The notes: generated from the letters alone by a model not told the origin. Counted from the first letter of the stretch, positions 1 through 6,800 are shown. The stretch: 6,936 bases of DNA from Opitutales bacterium (GCA_021772595.1 JAJFLS010000158.1:1-6936), one strand, 5' to 3'. A program made the numbers and translations.

Positions 1-68
1 CTTGCGTGGGCTCTTTATCTGGGATTTTTGAGCATCGTGTTCTATCTGACGCGATAGCGTGGACGTCT

Positions 69-2144
69 ATGAAAGGTAAATACAAAGCGATGCTTTCGAC
101 CAATCGGTTGATTTTCTTTTCGTTGGCTCTTTTGCTAGCAAGCATCCCTTCGGTTTTGTTCGCGGACTTTTTATGGCGGCTCGGATTCGGTATTCCGGAA
201 TACGCGCTTCTGATCCTCTTTACACTTCTCATCTCCAATGTCGCTTGGGGAACTGCCCATGCCATCATCGGATTCGGATCACGCCGACGAAACCGTCGCA
301 AAGGCCGAATCGAGGCGTCGCTAGAAGGCATTGAGGACGATGGCGAGCCGCTGCCTGCTGTGGCGATCGTCATGCCGGTCTACAACGAGGACACTTTTCG
401 CGTGATGGCGGGCCTTCGCGCAATGTATTTGTCTCTGGAGAAAACCGGCCGAGGAGCGTCGTTCGATTTCTTTATACTCAGTGATTCGAACGATAGCGAG
501 AAGTGGGTCCGCGAAGAATACTTGTGGGCGTTATTGTCGCGCGAACTCAAAGCGTTTGGCAGAATCCATTATCGTCGGAGGAAAACGAATACCGACAAGA
601 AGGCCGGAAATCTGCTCGAATTCTGCCAAGACTGGGGGCGGCGATACCGCTATATGATTACGCTGGACGCGGACAGTCTCATGAGCGGGACCGAAATCGT
701 AAACCTGACGCGTATCATGGAACGAAACGCGCAAGTAGGGATTTGCCAAACAGCACCGCGCGTCGTCTTCGGAGATTCCTTTTGGGGTCGCGTCCAACAA
801 TTCTCCAATCGCTTTTACGGACCGGTCTTTATGGCTGGTCTTAATAGCTGGCAGCAGGGCGACGGCAACTACTGGGGCCACAACGCGATCATCCGCATGG
901 CTCCATTTATGGATTTCTGCGCTTTGCCGGATTTGCCCGGAAGGGAGCCTTTTGGCGGAAAGATTCTCAGTCACGATTTCGTGGAGGCCGCGCTGATGCG
1001 GAAGGCCGGTTACGAAGTGTGGCTCGCGGGCGAATACGAAGGAAGCTACGAGGAAGGTCCTCAAGACATCGTCGAACATGTGAAGCGCGACCGGCGTTGG
1101 TGCCAGGGGAACTTGCAGCATATATGGTTGCTTTGTTCGCGTGGACTGATGCCGGCTAGTCGCGTTCACTTGGCCAACGGAATCATGGGCTACGCCGCGT
1201 CGGCGCTCTGGCTCGCGTTTCTTCTGCTCGGCGGGATCCTCGCGTACAATCGCGAGCGGAGCGGACTAACCCTGTTGCCGGATACGGGGTTCGCAAACGT
1301 TTGGGATTTGGGCATTTCCCAGCATGCGGCGCTGCTCGCAGTGCTTACCTTCGCGCTGCTGTTTCTCCCGAAGGTTCTGAGTTTGATTGACGGATGGGTC
1401 GACGCGGATCGCGCTCGGGCATTCGGCGGAAGACTCGCGCTGCTCGGAGGTGTGGCGATCGAGACCATCGTCTCTATATTAGTAGCGCCAATCTTCATGC
1501 TCTATCATAGCAGTTTTGTGATCGCGACGATGCTTGGAAAGGGAGTTACTTGGACCTCGCAAAATCGAGTGGCAGGCGAGGGGATCAGTTGGGTCGATGC
1601 CTTTAAAGCGCATAAATATCATGCGCTCGCGGGAGTACTGGCGCTCTATCTAAGCCAAAAGGTGTCACCCGGTTTCACGCGTTGGATGACTCCCATTTGG
1701 CTGGGGCTTGGTTTGGCGCCATTTGTGTCAGCGTTGCTGAGCAAACCGAGTATTGGAAAGGCGCTTCGAAGGCTAAATCTGCTGGCTATCCCGGAAGAAC
1801 TGGACGAACCCGAAATATTGAAACTCGCTCGAGAAGGAGAGGATGAACTATCAAAATTGCCCGAACTAGAAGCAACGTATTCAAGTTTCGAGCGCGTGTC
1901 AGTCGATCCCTACATCAACGCTGTCCGCGTGGCAATGGCGCGAAAATCAAACCGTGCAGACGAATCGGCGATCGAACTCGTCGATACGGCAATTTCTTCG
2001 GGAGCTCAGGCTTTGAGCGTCGAAGATCGAGAAAAAATTCTAGACAACCCTTACGCGCTCTTGCGCTTGCATGATCGTATTTGGCAAGATGATCCGGAGT
2101 CGCTACACCAGTCTTGGTCGCGCTCGATTGCCACGTTCGTGTGA
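69..2144 (+). CDS. opgH: OpgH/MdoH-type glucans biosynthesis glucosyltransferase
   Basis: Inner-membrane family 2 glycosyltransferase that, in known members, uses UDP-glucose to build the beta-1,2-linked backbone of osmoregulated periplasmic glucans. Numbering from the ATG at 69 (691 aa): two membrane segments at about 14-36 and 43-67; a cytoplasmic GT domain opening with MPVYNED (102-108) and SDSND (138-142); the metal/UDP-binding DAD (200-202); the HDFVEAALMRKAGY stretch typical of OpgH; the acceptor-site RDRRW (340-344) followed by CQGNLQH; then several membrane segments from about 370 to 555, with the family signature TWTSQNR, and a cytoplasmic tail. The start is uncertain. GTG at 6, ATG at 69 and ATG at 90 are in frame, and the frame is open to the window edge. 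I prefer 69 because the codons before it look less coding-like, a weak GGA lies 5 nt upstream, and a basic stretch then precedes TM1. From these starts the protein lacks most of the long N-terminal cytoplasmic region of E. coli OpgH (847 aa). The usual partner opgG is not in the window; it could lie to the left. The family call is very secure, the start is not. Confidence 0.9.
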   Translation: MKGKYKAMLSTNRLIFFSLALLLASIPSVLFADFLWRLGFGIPEYALLILFTLLISNVAWGTAHAIIGFGSRRRNRRKGRIEASLEGIEDDGEPLPAVAIVMPVYNEDTFRVMAGLRAMYLSLEKTGRGASFDFFILSDSNDSEKWVREEYLWALLSRELKAFGRIHYRRRKTNTDKKAGNLLEFCQDWGRRYRYMITLDADSLMSGTEIVNLTRIMERNAQVGICQTAPRVVFGDSFWGRVQQFSNRFYGPVFMAGLNSWQQGDGNYWGHNAIIRMAPFMDFCALPDLPGREPFGGKILSHDFVEAALMRKAGYEVWLAGEYEGSYEEGPQDIVEHVKRDRRWCQGNLQHIWLLCSRGLMPASRVHLANGIMGYAASALWLAFLLLGGILAYNRERSGLTLLPDTGFANVWDLGISQHAALLAVLTFALLFLPKVLSLIDGWVDADRARAFGGRLALLGGVAIETIVSILVAPIFMLYHSSFVIATMLGKGVTWTSQNRVAGEGISWVDAFKAHKYHALAGVLALYLSQKVSPGFTRWMTPIWLGLGLAPFVSALLSKPSIGKALRRLNLLAIPEELDEPEILKLAREGEDELSKLPELEATYSSFERVSVDPYINAVRVAMARKSNRADESAIELVDTAISSGAQALSVEDREKILDNPYALLRLHDRIWQDDPESLHQSWSRSIATFV

Positions 2145-2371
2145 CGTTTTCACAACGCTCGCGCTGCTTCTACATTTTTATCTTGAGGCAGTGAACAAGC
2201 GCGCGCTTCCATGATCTGCGTCTACGATTCGGGTACATCTATTTTAGATTGAACTCCGGAATTGAAAACAGATAACATAGAAATACTCCAACGCTCGGAA
2301 AAAACCCGATCGCGTGCCAATAAAGACGATCAAAAGTTCGTTTTGTTCGTTCAATTGCAAAACCCCAAAAT
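2145..2371. other. Intergenic region between opgH and the ThDP enzyme gene
   Basis: Non-coding gap of 227 nt. It holds a perfect 12-bp palindrome, AAGCGCGCGCTT (2197-2208), without a loop or following T-run, so it is not a terminator. No convincing terminator for opgH is visible. Close to the downstream gene, GTTCGTT occurs twice with a 9-nt period (2336-2342 and 2345-2351). The 20 nt before the ATG at 2372 are A/C-rich (AAAACCCCAAAAT) and contain no Shine-Dalgarno sequence, so translation of the next gene probably starts without one. I see no RNA gene or riboswitch here. Confidence 0.6.
2249..2276 (+). promoter_or_regulatory. Weak sigma70-like promoter candidate for the ThDP enzyme gene
   Basis: TTGAAC (2249-2254) and GATAAC (2271-2276) match the -35 and -10 consensus at four of six positions each, with a 16-nt spacer, in an AT-rich stretch about 95 nt upstream of the ATG at 2372. 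This is the best pair I found in the gap, but matches this weak occur by chance. The gene plausibly has a promoter here, given the 227-nt gap after opgH. Confidence 0.2.
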
Positions 2372-4015
2372 ATGAAAGCATCTGATCTTCTAGTAAAAGC
2401 TCTCGAAAACGAGGGCGTCGAATATATATTCGGAATTCCGGGGGAGGAAAATCTCGACTTCCTCAACTCGCTAAAGGATTCCACTCAAATCAAGTTAATC
2501 TTGACGCGACACGAACAAGCGGCGGGCTTTATGGCCGCGACTTACGGCCGCTTGACGGGCAAGATGGGCGTTTGCCTATCGACGCTTGGGCCAGGAGCTA
2601 CGAATTTCGTAACATCGGCTGCATACGCTCAGCTCGGCGGGATGCCGTTGTTGATGATCGCCGGGCAGAAGCCGATCAAGGCGAGTAAGCAAGGCCAGTT
2701 TCAGATCGTAGATGTGGTCGGCTTAATGAAACCGCTCACTAAAATTTCGAGCCAGGTCGTCAATGGAAACAATATTCCGAACATGGTCCGGGAAGCGTTT
2801 CGATTCGGCCGTGAAGAACGTCCCGGCGCGGTCTATCTTGAACTGCCGGAAGATATAGCGAGAGAAGAGACCACCGCCACAGTCTTCTCGCCAAGCAACG
2901 CTCGGATCCCGTTCGCCGATTCTCGGAGCATCGATCAGGCAGTGGAACTGATCAAGCAAGCCAAGCGACCATTGCTTCTGGTTGGAGCCGCAGCGAATCG
3001 CAAGCGTACCACGAAGGCGTTGCTGGATTTCATCGACAACACCGGTATTTACTTTTTCGGGACGCAAATGGGAATCGGAGTCGTAGATGAACGCCACGAA
3101 CGTTTTTTGGGAACTGCGGCCTTGTCCGACGGTGACTATGTTCATTGCGCGATCGACCGTGCCGACTTGATCATCAATATCGGCCACGATGTGATCGAAA
3201 AGCCTCCGTTCTTTATGGAGGAGGGCGGGAAGAAAGTGATTCACGTCAATTTCCTTTCCGCGAAAGTGGACGATGTGTATTTCCCGCAAGTAGAAGTCGT
3301 TGGCGACATTGCTACATCGATTTCCGAAATGGCCGACAAAGTAGGGAAAGTCGATACTTGGGATCTGGAGTATTTTGGCCGCGTGAAAGAGGACGTGGAA
3401 AAGTTTGTCGGCAACAAGGACGACGATCCTCGTTTCCCAATAGTACCACAACGATTCGTTGCGGACACTCGTCGCGCGATGCCTTCGAATGGCATCATCT
3501 GCCTCGACAACGGAATCTATAAAGTGTGGTACGCTCGCAACTACAAAGCGTACGAGCCGAATACGCTTTTGCTGGACAATGCGCTAGCTACCATGGGCGC
3601 AGGGCTTCCATCCGCCATGGGAGCGAAGATGGTGAACCCCGACGTCAAAGTGATGGCGATTTGCGGCGATGGCGGATTCATGATGAATTCCCAAGAGCTC
3701 GAAACTGCGGTCAGACTAGAAATGGACCTGGTCGTGCTGGTGCTCCGCGACAATGCCTATGGCATGATCAAGTGGAAGCAGACCGGCATGGGCTTCGATA
3801 ATTTTGGCCTGGATTACGGAAATCCGGATTTTGTGAAATACGCGGAGTCCTATGGAGCCCGAGGCATTCGAATTGAAAGCTGCGAAAGTTTCCTGCCAAC
3901 TTTGAAGGAAGCGCTCGACAGCAAGGGAGTCACTTTGATCGAACTTCCGGTAGACTACAGCGAAAACGAGTTGACCTTGATCGAAGAGCTGAAACAGAAG
4001 ACTTGTCTACTGTAG
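2372..4015 (+). CDS. Acetolactate synthase large-subunit-type ThDP enzyme (AlsS-like)
   Basis: Cytoplasmic thiamine-diphosphate enzyme of the acetolactate synthase/2-oxo-acid decarboxylase superfamily; family members condense two pyruvates into 2-acetolactate with loss of CO2. Domains in order: N-terminal pyrimidine-binding domain starting with GIPGEENLDF (21-30), with the ThDP-activating glutamate in RHEQ (E48) and LGPGATN; central domain (about 185-340); C-terminal PP domain with GDGGF (432-436), ELETAVRL and DNAYGM (460-465). D433 and D460 sit 27 residues apart, the positions of the two aspartate Mg2+ ligands in catabolic ALS, whereas biosynthetic AHAS usually has Asn at the second. At 547 aa it is near the size of catabolic enzymes (roughly 555-570). 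No regulatory small subunit (ilvH/ilvN) lies in the window, which also favours a non-biosynthetic enzyme. It is followed after 117 nt, across a hairpin, by an aldehyde dehydrogenase gene, a likely functional partner. Another 2-oxo-acid decarboxylase or carboligase activity cannot be excluded. Start: ATG at 2372 opens on the conserved N-terminus; no Shine-Dalgarno. Confidence 0.88.
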   Translation: MKASDLLVKALENEGVEYIFGIPGEENLDFLNSLKDSTQIKLILTRHEQAAGFMAATYGRLTGKMGVCLSTLGPGATNFVTSAAYAQLGGMPLLMIAGQKPIKASKQGQFQIVDVVGLMKPLTKISSQVVNGNNIPNMVREAFRFGREERPGAVYLELPEDIAREETTATVFSPSNARIPFADSRSIDQAVELIKQAKRPLLLVGAAANRKRTTKALLDFIDNTGIYFFGTQMGIGVVDERHERFLGTAALSDGDYVHCAIDRADLIINIGHDVIEKPPFFMEEGGKKVIHVNFLSAKVDDVYFPQVEVVGDIATSISEMADKVGKVDTWDLEYFGRVKEDVEKFVGNKDDDPRFPIVPQRFVADTRRAMPSNGIICLDNGIYKVWYARNYKAYEPNTLLLDNALATMGAGLPSAMGAKMVNPDVKVMAICGDGGFMMNSQELETAVRLEMDLVVLVLRDNAYGMIKWKQTGMGFDNFGLDYGNPDFVKYAESYGARGIRIESCESFLPTLKEALDSKGVTLIELPVDYSENELTLIEELKQKTCLL

Positions 4016-4051
4016 TTTTTGGCCCATGACACTAACTCCCGTATCTCGTAA

Positions 4052-4103
4052 TCGAGATCGCGCTCTGAATTGACTCAGACGCGATCTCGAGCTTGCCTTT
4101 CTT
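4052..4103 (+). terminator. Strong hairpin between the ThDP enzyme and aldehyde dehydrogenase genes
   Basis: TCGAGATCGCG (4052-4062) is perfectly complementary to CGCGATCTCGA (4080-4090). After a one-base bulge (C4063), TCTGA (4064-4068) pairs with TCAGA (4075-4079), leaving a 6-nt loop ATTGAC: 16 pairs in all. A T-rich but interrupted run, CTTTCTT (4097-4103), follows several nt after the stem, so this is an imperfect rho-independent terminator. Only 42 nt separate the stem from the next ATG, leaving little room for a promoter. It may therefore be a partial terminator or an mRNA-stabilising or attenuating element inside an operon. The perfect dyad could also be a protein-binding site. Confidence 0.6.
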
Positions 4104-4132
4104 AATTAGCGATAGACCCCAATCTAACCAAG

Positions 4133-5512
4133 ATGAAACTTGAAGTAACCTCACCCTACGATCTTTCGCCGGTCGGCGAACTCGACTACACCCCCAACGA
4201 GCAGGTCGAAGGCATCCTCGAAACTGCCGCAGCCGCCGCGCAAGAGCCCCTGAAGAAAAGCGAGCGAATCGCGATTCTGGAGAAAGTGATCGAACTCGCC
4301 CAATCCCGAGTCGATGAACTTGCCATGACAATCGCCCAAGAGGGCGGGAAACCGCTCGTGGACGCGCTGGTTGAAGTGAACCGCGGCATTCAAGGCATTC
4401 GTTGCGCTATCGAGACTTTGAATGTGATGGCGGGAAAGGAGATCCCGATGGGGTTGAACGCCGCTTCCGAGCAACGTCTCGCGTTCACAACCTTGGAGCC
4501 GATCGGAGTGGTCGTAGCTGTCAGCGCTTTCAATCATCCATTCAACTTAATCGTGCACCAGGTCATTCCGGGGATCGCGACGGGTTGTCCGGTGATCGTG
4601 AAGCCCGCTTTGACGACCCCGCTTTCTTGCCAAAAACTGGTAGGCATGCTGCATGAAGCAGGATTGCCGGAACGGTATTGCCAGATGGCTATCGTCGACA
4701 ACGACGGCTCTGAAATATTGGTGACGGATTCCAGAGTTAACTTTTTCTCGTTCATCGGCTCGGCTCGAGTCGGATGGTTTTTGCGATCCAAGCTGGCTCC
4801 GGGCGTCCGCTGCGCGCTGGAACACGGCGGTGCCGCACCCGTCATTGTGGCAGGAGACGCTCCCATAAGCGATATCGTGGGCCCCTTGGTGAAGGGCGGT
4901 TTTTATCATGCCGGACAGGTCTGCGTATCCGTTCAGCGGATATTTGTCGACAACTCGCTGAAGGACGAACTCGTGGGCGCTTTGACCAAGGCGACGAACG
5001 CATTGATTGTGGGCGATCCCACGAAATCTGAAACGGAAGTCGGCCCGCTTATTTTGCCGCGTGAAATCGATCGCGTCGCGAACTGGGTGGAGGAAGCGAA
5101 AACCGGTGGAGCTATCACAGCTAGCGGTGGAGAGAAGATTTCCGAAACCTGCTATCAGCCAACGGTCTTAGTAGATCCTCCTTCAGAGTCCCTCGTGTCG
5201 ACGAGCGAAATTTTCGGGCCAGTGATCTGCGTCTATGGTTACGACTCGATGGACGAGGCGATCGGTAGGGCGAACAGCTTGCCGGTCGCATTTCAAGCAT
5301 CGGTTTTCGCCCAGGATATCGACAAAGCCCTTTACGCGACACGACGCCTCGCCGCGGCTACCGTGATGATCAACGATCACACTGCGTTTCGCGTTGATTG
5401 GATGCCTTTCGCGGGAAGACGTACATCGGGCCTAGGCATCGGGGGCATTCCATTCACCATGGAAGACATGGTACAGGAAAAGCAGATTATCCTGAAATCT
5501 CCTTCGCTGTAA
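4133..5512 (+). CDS. NAD(P)-dependent aldehyde dehydrogenase, lactaldehyde/phosphonoacetaldehyde dehydrogenase-like
   Basis: Cytoplasmic ALDH-superfamily enzyme that oxidises an aldehyde to the carboxylate with NAD(P)+. All expected catalytic positions are present: N134 (SAFNHPFN), K157 (VKPA), the Rossmann-loop GSARVG (209-214), general base E230 (CALEHGG), nucleophile C264 (AGQVC) and cofactor-positioning E359 (SEIFGPV). The E230-C264 spacing of 34 matches ALDH2 (268/302). The C-terminus, MINDHTAFRVDWMPFAGR and then SGLGIGG with MEDM and QEK, resembles the lactaldehyde and phosphonoacetaldehyde dehydrogenase branch, so a small polar aldehyde is a reasonable guess, not a demonstrated substrate. 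At 459 aa it is slightly shorter than the usual 470-500 but looks complete. ATG at 4133 is chosen because it opens directly on the conserved N-terminal strand; no Shine-Dalgarno precedes it. Its position right behind the ThDP enzyme suggests it handles an aldehyde related to that reaction, perhaps co-transcribed through the hairpin. Confidence 0.9.
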   Translation: MKLEVTSPYDLSPVGELDYTPNEQVEGILETAAAAAQEPLKKSERIAILEKVIELAQSRVDELAMTIAQEGGKPLVDALVEVNRGIQGIRCAIETLNVMAGKEIPMGLNAASEQRLAFTTLEPIGVVVAVSAFNHPFNLIVHQVIPGIATGCPVIVKPALTTPLSCQKLVGMLHEAGLPERYCQMAIVDNDGSEILVTDSRVNFFSFIGSARVGWFLRSKLAPGVRCALEHGGAAPVIVAGDAPISDIVGPLVKGGFYHAGQVCVSVQRIFVDNSLKDELVGALTKATNALIVGDPTKSETEVGPLILPREIDRVANWVEEAKTGGAITASGGEKISETCYQPTVLVDPPSESLVSTSEIFGPVICVYGYDSMDEAIGRANSLPVAFQASVFAQDIDKALYATRRLAAATVMINDHTAFRVDWMPFAGRRTSGLGIGGIPFTMEDMVQEKQIILKSPSL

Positions 5513-5644
5513 GTTCGCTCGAAGGTTCCCGGCGAGAATTACAAATCGCCTGAACGGAGCTCTTAGCAATTATATCTCAAGGTCACGATGAGGATATATA
5601 TCCGGTAGTGTAAGGCAGTTTCTGAGTGTAATAATGGGCGATAC

Positions 5645-5694
5645 CAATTACTGAAAACGCTTAAGTGTCTTATAATGCTTTAAGTCAGTTATTG
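5645..5694 (+). promoter_or_regulatory. Perfect TATAAT box inside an imperfect inverted repeat
   Basis: TATAAT at 5671-5676 is a perfect sigma70 -10 hexamer, about 105 nt upstream of the SDR start. No good -35 is placed 16-18 nt ahead (TTACTG at 5648-5653 matches poorly), which suggests a factor-dependent promoter if it is one. The box is framed by inverted arms: CAATTACTGA (5645-5654) against TCAGTTATTG (5685-5694), complementary at 9 of 10 positions, plus inner CTTAA (5660-5664) and TTAAG (5680-5684). This could be an operator or an mRNA/DNA hairpin. Function is inferred only. Confidence 0.4.
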
Positions 5695-5772
5695 ATTCCT
5701 GGTACTCCCCTTGGCAGGGCTATTAAAGAGCTAAACATGGGCTATCGTTCGCCGTATAAAGAGGCAGGATAG
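5665..5772 (+). CDS. Possible 35-aa small protein or gene remnant
   Basis: A frame from GTG 5665 to TAG 5772 encodes 35 residues ending in GYRSPYKEAG. The second half, from the proline at 5698 onward, uses codons like those of the flanking genes and has a plausible protein composition with a short basic amphipathic stretch (LGRAIKEL). Upstream in the same frame, stops at 5662 and 5632 interrupt further readable sequence, so it may be the tail of a decayed gene. No Shine-Dalgarno precedes the GTG. An internal ATG at 5737 would give only 11 residues (MGYRSPYKEAG). The frame overlaps the TATAAT candidate, so the two readings compete. An open frame this short can easily arise by chance. Confidence 0.15.
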   Translation: MSYNALSQLLIPGTPLGRAIKELNMGYRSPYKEAG

Positions 5773-5781
5773 AACTACCCC

Positions 5782-6786
5782 ATGAGATGTTTAATCATAG
5801 CTGATACCCGATCTTTCGCCTCCTGCGTCACGGATCACCTTCTTCAAAGTGATTGCGAGGTGGCTTTGCTCGATAGCAATCCCGCCTCTGAGAACGCGTC
5901 CAAAGGGATCTACCAGATTTTCGGCAGCGCCAACGAACTGGACTTCAAAAAGTCCGATATCGAGAATTTCAATCCCGACGTTGCGATCCATCTTGCCGCG
6001 AATAACGAAGCTCAAACGCGTCTCTTTTGCGAGACGATGGAAGGTATCGCATCCCATCTGATTGTCGCGAGCAGCCTCAATGTTTACAGTGCCAACGGCC
6101 GCGTCTACAAAACCGAGCAAGCGCCGCTCCAGGATGCTCCGCTCGCCGAGGACGCTCCGTTGCGAACGAAACCGCTGACTCCTGACGCCGCAAACGACAA
6201 GCTCCACGTCGAGCGGGTGATGGCTGAGTCGACTATTCCAAACACAATTCTCCGCTTGCCGCCAATGTACGGACCGAAGGACCCCTTGCGTCGATTCTAT
6301 CCTCTCATTTCACGCATGCTCGACGAACGTCCCCATATCGCCGTTTCCGCATCGCAAGCGAACTGGCATTGGACTCACGGATACACCAGCGACATTGCAT
6401 TCGGCATCGCTCTCGCAGCTCAAAACCCGTCGGAAAAGAACTGCGTCTACAATATCGGAGAACTCAAGACCCCAACGATCATAGAGCGTATCAGTCATTT
6501 GGCGACCGTTCTTGGCTATGAAGGAAGAATCGCGTCGTTGCCTGACAGCGAGCTTCCCAGCTACATGATCAGTCCCGGCGATTTCGACCAAGACTTGGAG
6601 TTTGACACGAGCAAGATCCGCACCGAGCTCGAATACAAGGAGCCGGCCGATTACTACGACGGCCTATTCGAATCGATCGAGTGGTACAAAGGCAATCCGC
6701 CTCCTGAGTACAAAGGCATGAGCTTCAACTACGAAGCGGAAGACGCACTCGCCGCTCTCATCAACAAGGTTGAACGAGTAAACTAG
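5782..6786 (+). CDS. NAD-dependent epimerase/dehydratase-family (extended SDR) protein with degenerate cofactor and catalytic motifs
   Basis: 334-aa protein with the overall plan of an extended short-chain dehydrogenase: beta-alpha N-terminus; acidic residue closing strand 2 (VALLDSN, D31); VAIHLAA (67-73); IVASSLNVYS (94-103); ILRLPPMYGPKDP (156-168); a C-terminal substrate-binding half with HWTHGYTSDIAFGIALA (196-212) and VYNIGE (222-227). It resembles a bacterial epimerase-like group of unknown substrate that shares TEDAPLR-like, RLPMVYGPGDP and WTRGYV features. The nucleotide-binding loop, normally GxxGxxG, reads A7-D-T-R10-S-F-A13 and has no glycine. The catalytic YxxxK is A136-A-N-D-K140, keeping Lys but not Tyr. 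It may be a non-catalytic or altered SDR. A triple APL repeat (114-127) sits in a loop before K140. Start ATG 5782 has only a weak upstream purine run (GAGGCAGGA, 5761-5769) at a long distance. No direct link to the upstream genes is evident. Confidence 0.8.
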   Translation: MRCLIIADTRSFASCVTDHLLQSDCEVALLDSNPASENASKGIYQIFGSANELDFKKSDIENFNPDVAIHLAANNEAQTRLFCETMEGIASHLIVASSLNVYSANGRVYKTEQAPLQDAPLAEDAPLRTKPLTPDAANDKLHVERVMAESTIPNTILRLPPMYGPKDPLRRFYPLISRMLDERPHIAVSASQANWHWTHGYTSDIAFGIALAAQNPSEKNCVYNIGELKTPTIIERISHLATVLGYEGRIASLPDSELPSYMISPGDFDQDLEFDTSKIRTELEYKEPADYYDGLFESIEWYKGNPPPEYKGMSFNYEAEDALAALINKVERVN

Positions 6787-6800
6787 GGCGCTCACCTGTA

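Larger units (their letters stand above)
5513..5781. other. Intergenic region with AT-rich regulatory-looking core
   Basis: Gap of 269 nt before the SDR gene. Just after the aldehyde dehydrogenase stop, GGCGA (5531-5535) can pair with TCGCC (5546-5550) over a 10-nt loop, but no T-run follows, so it is at best a weak terminator. A perfect 12-bp palindrome GGATATATATCC lies at 5592-5603. GC content falls to 30% by count in 5641-5700, against 45% in 5581-5640 and 50% in 5701-5760. This dip contains the TATAAT and inverted repeat listed separately. GGGCTAT occurs twice 22 nt apart (5717-5723, 5739-5745). A 35-codon frame ends 9 nt before the next gene. I see no RNA gene. Confidence 0.6.

Noticed and set aside
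531..1169. Long minus-strand ORFs opposite opgH (531-1169) and opposite the ThDP enzyme (2723-3451).
   Set aside because: They lie wholly within strongly conserved + strand genes and show no recognisable protein features; they are antisense shadows.
2239..2484. Minus-strand ORF overlapping the start of the ThDP enzyme gene.
   Set aside because: Its N-terminal part is antisense to conserved coding sequence and the rest covers the A/C-rich leader; no family resemblance.
5711..5727. Sigma54-like -24/-12 promoter at TTGGCAGGGCTATTAAA.
   Set aside because: The -24 TGGCA half is present, but the -12 element lacks the invariant GC (TTAAA instead of TTGCA).
2362..5781. ACCCC just upstream of three starts (2362-2366, 4116-4120, 5777-5781), considered as a shared translation signal.
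   Set aside because: Its distance to the ATG differs each time (5, 12 and 0 nt), so it is unlikely to be a common element.
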